From assembly GCA_946612455.1 (NCBI GenBank), contig CAMOER010000044.1, positions 1 to 19,457 on the forward strand: DNA of 19,457 nucleotides, given 5' to 3'. This document shows, piece by piece, positions 6,670 to 12,659 of the stretch (the first letter of the stretch is position 1; each line of letters starts with the position of its first letter). The translations under genes were made by a program, and so were the position numbers. Below the pieces are notes generated by a model. That model was not told the origin of the DNA. It was given only the letters and a program-made list of their open reading frames with translations, and ran no database searches. Source of the stretch: UBA3305 sp002373555 (lineage in GTDB: Bacteria; Bacillota; Clostridia; Lachnospirales; Lachnospiraceae).

Positions 6670-7365
6670 TCATTTCAGATTGTATTTTGCTGCGGTCTTC
6701 TGGATCTTCTTTGCTTTCTTTTTATTCACGTCCGCATGATAGGTATTCCCGACGGGCGTCTTGCCGAACACTTTGGCATAGGTGCAGCAGGCATTCATAT
6801 AGGCGCCGGCGTGGGACGGGTGGTTCCTGTCCCGCTTATACAGGTTCAGATGTCCTTTTGCCGTCATGTAATCCACGAACGCCTTTCCGCTCCAGATCAC
6901 ATCGACCATTTCCTTTTTCCCGCCATACACTTCCGTTCGCAGCGCTTTTCGGGCGGCCGTATAGTTCTCCGTCATCAGCTTGTACTGCCTGGGAATCGTG
7001 ATTCCGTGACGGCGCTTGTTGTAAGGCCAGGTGCAGTTCAGGAACGCCTTTGTTTCTTTGCGGTTTTTCTTTATCAGCCGTGCCATGGTGAGCATGGCTT
7101 TTTTCATCCGCGGTCCGCATACGGTCGCTTCATCCGTCTGATCCTGCAGGATCACCACGTCCCACTGATCCGCCCGGATCGCTTTTCTGGCCGCACGGCC
7201 CTGCCGTGTCAGCGGATCTGCGAAACGGTACATTTTTTCGTTCGGGAAGACCACATATTTTGTTTTGATCCTGTATCCGCCGGCGGATCCGAGCTTCTTC
7301 ACATACTTGATCATGGGATTGTTGCGCGGATTGGTCAGGCTGTTGCCGATAAAAAGGATCTTCAC
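6670..7365 (-). CDS. SGNH/GDSL-type hydrolase (5' end interrupted)
   Basis: The uninterrupted part codes for 231 aa of an SGNH hydrolase fold. Block I is the GNS of FIGNSLT near the start, giving the nucleophile serine; DVVILQDQ is the central strand, and DRNHPSHAG near the C-terminus carries the Asp and His of block V, so the catalytic residues appear present. It resembles the family of exported proteins that open with KILFIGNSxT. The first codon here is a GTG (7363-7365) with only a weak purine run before it. The same frame continues upstream to 7464 and codes for a signal peptide, broken by one TAA (7414-7416); see the separate entry. As it stands the product would be cytoplasmic, or absent if the GTG is not used. 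The protein is very rich in Lys and Arg. Its substrate, perhaps an ester on a cell-surface polymer, is unknown. Confidence 0.7.
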   Translation of the reverse strand: MKILFIGNSLTNPRNNPMIKYVKKLGSAGGYRIKTKYVVFPNEKMYRFADPLTRQGRAARKAIRADQWDVVILQDQTDEATVCGPRMKKAMLTMARLIKKNRKETKAFLNCTWPYNKRRHGITIPRQYKLMTENYTAARKALRTEVYGGKKEMVDVIWSGKAFVDYMTAKGHLNLYKRDRNHPSHAGAYMNACCTYAKVFGKTPVGNTYHADVNKKKAKKIQKTAAKYNLK

Positions 7366-7413
7366 CTTTTGTTTCCCGGCCTGTACTGCAGGTGCATATC
7401 CGAATACGGAAGA

Positions 7414-7464
7414 TTAAAGGACGGCGAACGCTGCAGCCAGGAAGATTTTTCGTATCTGTTTCAA
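7414..7464 (-). pseudogene. Signal-peptide part of the SGNH hydrolase gene, ended by an in-frame TAA
   Basis: A TTG at 7462-7464 follows AGAGAGG (7473-7479) with 8-nt spacing and opens a signal peptide: KQIRK, then hydrophobic IFLAAAFAVL, then TAA at 7414-7416. The reading frame continues after the stop with SSVFGYAPAVQA, a typical AxA-type signal peptidase site, and then GKQKVKILFIGNS, the enzyme itself. So one stop codon splits an otherwise perfect exported-protein gene. Upstream is a sigma-70 promoter. A real nonsense mutation or a sequencing/assembly error would both explain it. Confidence 0.75.
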
Positions 7465-7510
7465 ACTGCCAGCCTCTCTGTTGTTTTTTGCGGATTTTAC
7501 AGTTGTAATC

Positions 7511-7539
7511 AGCCTAACACAGTCGGCGAATCCTGTCAA
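7511..7539 (-). promoter_or_regulatory. Sigma-70 promoter of the SGNH hydrolase gene
   Basis: On the minus strand a perfect -35 TTGACA (7534-7539) is followed after 17 bp by TAGGCT (7511-7516), with a TG one base before it (extended -10). It points at the TTG start at 7464, which supports the longer, signal-peptide-bearing reading of that gene. Confidence 0.65.
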
Positions 7540-7569
7540 ATCAATTGCGGAAGAGGGCGGTATTCGCTG

Positions 7570-7596
7570 TTGCAGGCGCGGGAAATGTGGTATAGT
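7570..7596 (+). promoter_or_regulatory. Sigma-70 promoter of the dus gene
   Basis: TATAGT at 7591-7596 preceded by TGG makes an extended -10 box; TTGCAG at 7570-7575 is a -35 candidate at a short 15-bp spacing. The start codon of the dus gene is 50 bp downstream. Confidence 0.6.
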
Positions 7597-7645
7597 AGAC
7601 GAAATGTCGCGCCGGTTTTTGCAGACAACAGGAGATACGCAGAAA

Positions 7646-8596
7646 ATGGAATTTCTATTCGCCCCCATGGAGGGAATCACAAAATATCCTTTCCGTCGTG
7701 TGCATCATACATTCTTTCCGGGGATGGATGCCTATTACATGCCTTTTATCGTGGCGAATCAGACGATGAGCTACAAGAAAAAGGAACTTCAGGACATTGA
7801 TCCGGCAAACAATGCCGGCATTCCCGCCATCCCGCAGGTGCTGACGAATAAGCCGGACCAGTTTTTGCATGCAGTCCGGATGCTTGCAGAGCGGGGATAC
7901 CGGGAGGTGAACTTTAACCTCGGCTGTCCGATGGCGACAGAAGTCTCCAAAAAGAAGGGCGCAGGATTTCTCTCGGTGCCGGATGAACTGGACCGGTTTT
8001 TTGACAGTGTATTTAACGGGATCGCCGCGGACAGCGGACTGTCCGGCGCGCAGATCCGCATATCCGTCAAGACCAGGATCGGCATGGAGGATGCCGCCGA
8101 ATCCGTCCGCCTGATGGAGATCTTCAACCGGTATCCGGTCAGCAGGCTGATCATTCATGCACGGCGCAGGTCGGATTTCTATAAAGGCGTGCCGGACCGG
8201 GATACATTCGGAACAATGCTAGCGGCGAGCTGCCATCCGGTGAGCTATAACGGGGATTTATTTCAGCCGGAGGATCTCCGGCAGCTGCAGGATCGTTTCC
8301 CGGAACTGGATTCCGTCATGCTCGGCCGCGGGCTCATCAGGAATCCGGCCCTGGTGCGGGAAATGAAGGGCGGAGAACCCTTCTCAGAGAAGGAACTGGC
8401 AGACTACCTTGCGGCGCTTTTTGAAGCCTACAGGGAAGTGATCCGCGAGGAGAACAATGTTGTTCACAAGATGAAGGAGCTGTGGTTCTATCTGGGAGAC
8501 AATTTCCCGGACGGGAAAAAGCAGCTGAAGAAGATCCGGAAGGCAGGATCGACTGCAGAGTATCTGGCAGCGGTCAGCGAGCTGCTTGTTATCTGA
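7646..8596 (+). CDS. dus: tRNA-dihydrouridine synthase family protein
   Basis: A 316-aa FMN-dependent TIM-barrel enzyme that reduces uridine to dihydrouridine in tRNA in the cytoplasm. The N-terminus FLFAPMEGITKYPFR is the usual Dus opening (APMxGxTxxxFR). NFNLGCPMATEVSKKKGAG holds the catalytic-loop NxGCP motif with its cysteine. ISVKTRIGM is the K-x-R strand, LIIHARRR the H-A-R motif and NGDLF the phosphate/FMN-binding loop, with LGRGLIRNP close to the end. The frame is open from 7481, but the ATG at 7646 follows AGGAG (7630-7634) and starts exactly where family members start, so I chose it. The target uridine cannot be assigned. It has its own promoter and ends in a terminator shared with the convergent MATE gene. 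Confidence 0.9.
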   Translation: MEFLFAPMEGITKYPFRRVHHTFFPGMDAYYMPFIVANQTMSYKKKELQDIDPANNAGIPAIPQVLTNKPDQFLHAVRMLAERGYREVNFNLGCPMATEVSKKKGAGFLSVPDELDRFFDSVFNGIAADSGLSGAQIRISVKTRIGMEDAAESVRLMEIFNRYPVSRLIIHARRRSDFYKGVPDRDTFGTMLAASCHPVSYNGDLFQPEDLRQLQDRFPELDSVMLGRGLIRNPALVREMKGGEPFSEKELADYLAALFEAYREVIREENNVVHKMKELWFYLGDNFPDGKKQLKKIRKAGSTAEYLAAVSELLVI

Positions 8597-8604
8597 AAGA
8601 ATAT

Positions 8605-8654
8605 AAAAAACGGAGCGTGGGACGGAAGCGATTTCCTTTCCCACGCTCTTCTTT
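8605..8654. terminator. Bidirectional terminator between dus and the MATE gene
   Basis: A perfect 10-bp stem GAGCGTGGGA (8613-8622) / TCCCACGCTC (8639-8648) is flanked by an A-run upstream (ATAAAAAAC) and a T-rich tail downstream (TTCTTTATTATTT). It can therefore act on both strands, for the two convergent genes. Confidence 0.85.
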
Positions 8655-8655
8655 A

Positions 8656-10038
8656 TTATTTCTTCCTTACATATTTCCACCAGAAATAGCTGACCTCCAC
8701 GATGAAGCAGCTTGTCCAGCCGACGGGATAGCCGAGACCGACGACCACCGGCGTATTCGCGAAGAAGTGCGTCGCGACGAACAGATAGATCTGGCGCAGG
8801 ACGACGAAAGTGCCGAGCATGATGAACATGGGCGCCTTGGAATCGCCTCGGCCGCGCAGCGCGCCTGCGAGAACATGATTCACGCAGTTCATGATCAGGA
8901 AAAGGGTATTCATCCGGATAAACAGCGCGCCGTAAGCGATCACGTTTTCATCCTTCGTAAAGATGCTGGTGGCAGGCGCAGCAAAGATCACGAGCACGGC
9001 TGCTACCGCTGCTGTAATGCTCATGGCCAGCACGATCGCGGAGGAGGTCCCTTTATTTGCCCGTTCCTCCTGTCTTGCGCCGTAATTCTGACTGACAAAC
9101 GTCGTGGCGGAATTCGCGAGGCTCTGCATCGGCAGATAGATGAACTGGTCGAGCTTGTTGTAGCAGCTCCAGCCGGCCATGCAGGCGGAGCCGAAGACAT
9201 TGACATACGACTGGACGAACACATTGGAGAAGCCGGTGATGGTCGACTGGATCGCGGACGGAAGACCGATGCTCATGATCTTGCCGAACGTCGGCATATC
9301 AAGCCGCAGATCCCGCCAGGTGAGCTTGTAGATGTCATCCGTCTTTGTCAGCAGAAGCATGACCAGAATGGCGGAAATGAACTGCGACAGGATCGTGGCG
9401 TAAGCAACGCCTGCGATTCCCGCATGCAGCACGATGACAAAGAACAGATCCAGGATCGTGTTTAATACGCTGGTGAGAACGAGAAAGTACAGCGGCCGTT
9501 TGGAATCGCCGACGGCACGCAGGATACCGCTTCCCATATTGTAGATCATCAGGCCGGAGATGCCGGCGAAATAGATGCGCAGGTAGACGGTCGCTTCGGG
9601 TATGACATCCTCCGGCGTGGACATGAAAAGCAGCATGGGCTTCACAAAGGCAACGCCGATGGCCGTAAAGATCACACTGACGATGAAGGTCATGGCCATG
9701 GTCGTCTCCACGGACTTGTGCAGACTTTCCTGATCCTTCGCGCCGTAATTCTGTCCGATGATCACGGTCGCGCCGATCGACAGGCCGTTGAAAAAGAACA
9801 CGATCGTGTTGACGATCATGGTCGTGGAACCGACCGCGGCCAGCGCCTGTGTGCTGACGAAGTTGCCGACTACCAGCGTATCGACCATGCTGTAAAGCAG
9901 CTGGAAAATATTTCCGAGGAACAGCGGGACGGCAAAAAGCACGAGCTGCTGCAGGATCGGGCCGGAGGTCATGTCGCGCGCTGTGGTATGGGCGGGATGA
10001 TGGTGATGTAAGTGAAGATGCGAAGAATGTCTTTCCAT
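8656..10038 (-). CDS. MATE-family multidrug/toxin efflux transporter with His-rich N-terminus
   Basis: A 460-aa integral membrane protein with about 12 hydrophobic segments in two related halves, the layout of MATE cation/drug antiporters of the DinF/NorM superfamily. Marks of the family include the early segment PLFLGNIFQLLYSMVDTLVVG, the GQNYGAK loop after helix 2, and its repeat SQNYGARQ in the second half. It would export organic compounds in exchange for Na+ or H+. The start ATG at 10038 is supported by AAAGG with 6-nt spacing, so the first 17 residues are truly coded; they hold eight histidines (HSSHLHLHHHHPAH), which is unusual and could bind metal. Proteins of this subtype normally start near the MTSGPI stretch at residue 23. 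It has its own promoter downstream of the LtaS-like gene and may also be read through from it. The substrate is unknown. Confidence 0.9.
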   Translation of the reverse strand: MERHSSHLHLHHHHPAHTTARDMTSGPILQQLVLFAVPLFLGNIFQLLYSMVDTLVVGNFVSTQALAAVGSTTMIVNTIVFFFNGLSIGATVIIGQNYGAKDQESLHKSVETTMAMTFIVSVIFTAIGVAFVKPMLLFMSTPEDVIPEATVYLRIYFAGISGLMIYNMGSGILRAVGDSKRPLYFLVLTSVLNTILDLFFVIVLHAGIAGVAYATILSQFISAILVMLLLTKTDDIYKLTWRDLRLDMPTFGKIMSIGLPSAIQSTITGFSNVFVQSYVNVFGSACMAGWSCYNKLDQFIYLPMQSLANSATTFVSQNYGARQEERANKGTSSAIVLAMSITAAVAAVLVIFAAPATSIFTKDENVIAYGALFIRMNTLFLIMNCVNHVLAGALRGRGDSKAPMFIMLGTFVVLRQIYLFVATHFFANTPVVVGLGYPVGWTSCFIVEVSYFWWKYVRKK

Positions 10039-10079
10039 AATAAACCTTTATGCAGGAACGGTCATAAAACAACCCATCA

Positions 10080-10108
10080 ATCTTACCTGTTATCCCACGC
10101 AAAAGCAA
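10080..10108 (-). promoter_or_regulatory. Sigma-70 promoter of the MATE gene
   Basis: On the minus strand TTGCTT (10103-10108) and TAAGAT (10080-10085) are separated by 17 bp, in the 87-bp gap between the LtaS-like gene and the MATE gene. The start codon lies about 42 bp downstream of the -10 box. Confidence 0.55.
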
Positions 10109-10125
10109 GCGAAAAATACGCGCTG

Positions 10126-12378
10126 TCAGGATCCCTCTTCCGTAGAATCCGCGGTCTCATCTTCTTCCGGCACCCAAAGCAGATCCCCGGCCTGTGTCAC
10201 ATCATCCTCCCCGAACAGCAGGCCGTAATAATCGGTCTTCATGATCGTCCGCGCCATCAGAAGCCGGTCGTTTACGCGGGCGCGCATGGATTCCTGCCAT
10301 TCCGGGTCCTCTGCGGTCCATTCATAGCCTTCCTTCGGATAATAATTCAGCTTTCTGCCGTCATAGTTCCCTTCCGGCGCGACAAAACTGAAATTGTTCC
10401 AGAATACGAGCGGTTCTCTGTCCGGCGCGAAAACGTCCCGCCCGGGGAGCAGCCGGCTGTCATATGTGAGACCGAAAAGATTGGAGAGCGTGGGCAGGAT
10501 ATCCAGATTTCCGACCGGTTCTTCGATCGTACAGGCAGCCGCTTTCTGCGCATGCTCCAGGCAGCCGCTCCAGATGATCAGACCGCCGCGGTCCTGATCC
10601 CAGCGGAAGAAGTCGTCGGTCTTCAGGAGGTCTTTGATATAATCCTGATCGTTCTTCCAGGTCGAGCCGCGTCCGAGACCGTAGGGATAATGGTCGCCGG
10701 TCAGTGCAATGACTGTATCATCCGCGATGCCGGCTTCCTCCAGACGCTGCACCAGAATCGTCATGGCTGCTTCCAGTTCCATCTGATAGCAGATATAATA
10801 CTTGGTCTTTTTCTCATACGTATCGCCGAAGGCGGCATCCACCTGCTCGTAATATTTCTTCACCAGCGGGCTGCTGCTTTCATACGGCGCGTGGCCGCTT
10901 AGTGTCATGTAATAGACACTGAACGGCTGATGATCGATATACAGCGGGATCGTATTCGCAAAAAGGTCGGAATCCGGCGCGTATTCATAGCTGAGGATGT
11001 TTTCGATCCCGTTGCCGACGCCCAGAAACTGGTTGTAGCCGAGATTTTCGTGGGTCGTGTGCCGTTTGTAATACTGATAATAGCCGGAATGGAACGCGAT
11101 ACTGGAATAGCCCTGCCGCTGCAGCTGGTTCCCCATCGTGAAATAGTGATTATTGTCCGCGATATCGGACAGGGATTCATCGCCGTTGTTGCCGCAGAGG
11201 CCGGTGATGAATGCCAGCTCGCCGGTCGTTGTGCTGCCGCCCCATTCGGAATGATAATACTGTTCGAAATTAAATCCGTTGTGTGTCAGCCGCCAGAGGG
11301 TCGGCGTCAGTTCGGGGGTAATGAACCGGTCGCAGTAGCTTTCCGCGCAGACCAGGATCAGGTTCTTGCCGGCGAACAGGCCGGTATATTCATTTTTCTG
11401 TGTCGGCTCCTGTGCCGCGAGGTAAGCGGACAGTGCTGCAGTCTCCTCATCGGCATTCAGCTCCGGACGGGAAAAGTCGATGTCCATAACATTATAAGCC
11501 GGCGCAGGGGGGACCGCTGCTTCGGTCTCCGCTGCGGCAGTTTCGGAATCGCTTTCCGGTGCGGCAGCTGTTTCACTGCCGGTTTCGGCTGCCGTTTCCG
11601 TCTCCGGTACAGCTGCAGATGCAGCCGTCGGTACAGTCTCTGCTGCAGCCGCAGTAGTTGGCGCAGGCGGGACGGCATCTGTTTCCGAAAACGAAGTTTC
11701 CGGATTTCCGAATATACCGTAGCAGGTGTCCAGGCCGGTCGCGGTGAGCAGTCCGAACGCCTCCACAGCGCCGTTATAGCTGTACGCTTCCCCGAACAGA
11801 TCTGCTGAACTGCCGGTGCGGGCGATGACGGTCGATCCGTAAATGAGCAGGAGGCCTGCGGTCAGAGGAAGAAGGAATCTGCCGCGCTTTGCAGCCCGCA
11901 GCTTCTGTCCGTGATGCGTCAGGAGCCGGTGGCCCAGAACGACCGCAGCAGGCAGAAGGAAAAGAAGAAAACGGAACACGCCGGGAAGGATGCTCCGCAA
12001 AAGTTCGTCCGTGTAGTTCTCTGCTACGGAACCGGCACCGGAGAGAAGATTGGCCGGGGTCATGTACGTAGTATAAATGGTCCGGATCATGCTCTCTACC
12101 GTAAAGAGCAGAGCGATCAGGGAACAGAGAGCACCGGCGGCAATGGAAGCTGCGCGGGAATGCCGGCTGTCAGAATAGGAAAACAGGGCACCCAGCACCG
12201 CGCCGGCACCGGCAGCGGCCGGCAGGGCAGCGGCCGGCGGCATGGACATTCCGCCGCCTGCAAATCCGAGAAGCAGAAGCTCACACCAGATCAGAAAGCA
12301 CGGAAAGAACAGCAGGAAGAGAAGCTCATCCTGCCGGTCCGTCATCGTATCTGAAATTTTCCTCTGTTCCGTGTCCAT
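10126..12378 (-). CDS. LtaS-like membrane phosphoglycerol transferase / sulfatase-fold enzyme
   Basis: A 750-aa protein. Five hydrophobic segments (about 18-40, 50-67, 76-95, 131-150, 168-186) precede a large extracellular alkaline-phosphatase/sulfatase-fold domain (about 335-690), the architecture of lipoteichoic acid synthase. It would move glycerol-phosphate from phosphatidylglycerol to a surface polymer or glycolipid. The metal-site glutamate is in CAESYCD (Glu346), the nucleophile threonine lies in GGSTTTGE (383-385), and TGDHYPYG carries the Asp-His pair. Residues 231-293 are a Thr/Glu/Pro/Ala linker with repeated SETAA-like units; LtaS normally has a much shorter connection. The ATG at 12378 lies only about 4 nt from the predicted transcript start, so either the message is leaderless or translation begins at Met12 (12345). 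With no glycosyltransferase beside it, whether it makes lipoteichoic acid or a related polymer is not settled. Confidence 0.85.
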   Translation of the reverse strand: MDTEQRKISDTMTDRQDELLFLLFFPCFLIWCELLLLGFAGGGMSMPPAAALPAAAGAGAVLGALFSYSDSRHSRAASIAAGALCSLIALLFTVESMIRTIYTTYMTPANLLSGAGSVAENYTDELLRSILPGVFRFLLFLLPAAVVLGHRLLTHHGQKLRAAKRGRFLLPLTAGLLLIYGSTVIARTGSSADLFGEAYSYNGAVEAFGLLTATGLDTCYGIFGNPETSFSETDAVPPAPTTAAAAETVPTAASAAVPETETAAETGSETAAAPESDSETAAAETEAAVPPAPAYNVMDIDFSRPELNADEETAALSAYLAAQEPTQKNEYTGLFAGKNLILVCAESYCDRFITPELTPTLWRLTHNGFNFEQYYHSEWGGSTTTGELAFITGLCGNNGDESLSDIADNNHYFTMGNQLQRQGYSSIAFHSGYYQYYKRHTTHENLGYNQFLGVGNGIENILSYEYAPDSDLFANTIPLYIDHQPFSVYYMTLSGHAPYESSSPLVKKYYEQVDAAFGDTYEKKTKYYICYQMELEAAMTILVQRLEEAGIADDTVIALTGDHYPYGLGRGSTWKNDQDYIKDLLKTDDFFRWDQDRGGLIIWSGCLEHAQKAAACTIEEPVGNLDILPTLSNLFGLTYDSRLLPGRDVFAPDREPLVFWNNFSFVAPEGNYDGRKLNYYPKEGYEWTAEDPEWQESMRARVNDRLLMARTIMKTDYYGLLFGEDDVTQAGDLLWVPEEDETADSTEEGS

Positions 12379-12388
12379 TCCGGGGGCT

Positions 12389-12417
12389 ATTATAGACCTG
12401 TTTCGGAATCGTTACAA
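12389..12417 (-). promoter_or_regulatory. Strong sigma-70 promoter of the LtaS-like gene
   Basis: On the minus strand -35 TTGTAA (12412-12417), a 17-bp spacer and a perfect -10 TATAAT (12389-12394). The expected transcript start near 12382 is only a few bases from the ATG at 12378, implying a leaderless message or a later start. Confidence 0.75.
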
Positions 12418-12439
12418 TGACATTTTGCGGATATGGCGT

Positions 12440-12471
12440 CTCCGCCTGCGCAGGAAGGAAAGCAGGCGGAG
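12440..12471. promoter_or_regulatory. Perfect inverted repeat between two divergent promoters
   Basis: Two exact 10-bp arms, CTCCGCCTGC (12440-12449) and GCAGGCGGAG (12462-12471), flank a 12-bp purine-rich spacer. It lies upstream of both the LtaS-like promoter (ends 12417) and the pyrophosphatase promoter (starts 12476), so it is not in either transcript. A shared operator is more likely than a terminator, though the T-rich bases after it on the plus strand leave that open. Confidence 0.5.
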
Positions 12472-12475
12472 ATTC

Positions 12476-12504
12476 TTGCATTTTAGAGCAAATAAAATTA
12501 TACT
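12476..12504 (+). promoter_or_regulatory. Sigma-70 promoter of the pyrophosphatase operon
   Basis: A -35 TTGCAT (12476-12481), a 17-bp spacer and a -10 TATACT (12499-12504), lying in a locally AT-rich patch. Transcription would start near 12511, giving a leader of about 150 nt. Confidence 0.75.
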
Positions 12505-12510
12505 TAAAGT

Positions 12511-12659
12511 CAGTCCGGCCGGTTCCGGGAGGAGGGCCCGTCAGGGTCCAGCCTGGTTCTGGAGCAAACTTAAAGATACCCGTCAGAAAACCGAGGCTGC
12601 CGGCAGGGATTTTTCTGGCAGAGAAGACAGGCGGCGTCTGCCGCCGGGGAGAAGAGATC
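12511..12659 (+). promoter_or_regulatory. GC-rich structured leader of the pyrophosphatase operon
   Basis: About 150 nt separate the predicted transcript start from the ATG. The leader can form several stems, including GGCGGC / GCCGCC (12630-12645) directly against the ribosome site GGGGAG (12646-12651), and a TCCAG / CTGGA stem near 12547-12563. CCCGTCAG occurs twice (12537-12544 and 12579-12586). I do not recognise a known riboswitch here, and specifically do not see the fluoride riboswitch that can accompany pyrophosphatases. Regulation of translation is possible but unproven. Confidence 0.35.

Noticed and set aside
7481..7645. A longer N-terminus for the dus gene
   Set aside because: These codons lie upstream of or across the promoter and the protein family starts at the MEFLFAPMEG segment; a ribosome site supports 7646.
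6661..7800. A 379-codon plus-strand open frame across the SGNH hydrolase region
   Set aside because: It begins inside the operon terminator, crosses two divergent promoters and runs into the dus gene in another frame; the minus-strand SGNH motifs explain the region.
12440..12471. The perfect inverted repeat as a plain intrinsic terminator
   Set aside because: No gene on the plus strand ends upstream of it and it lies outside both divergent transcripts; a terminator would have nothing to terminate, so an operator is preferred.
12417..12659. An 81-residue N-terminal extension of the pyrophosphatase
   Set aside because: It would begin upstream of the promoter, read through an inverted repeat, and precede a canonical N-terminus with a good ribosome site.
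12511..12659. A fluoride (crcB) or c-di-AMP riboswitch before the pyrophosphatase gene
   Set aside because: The conserved blocks of these aptamers as I know them are not visible in the leader.
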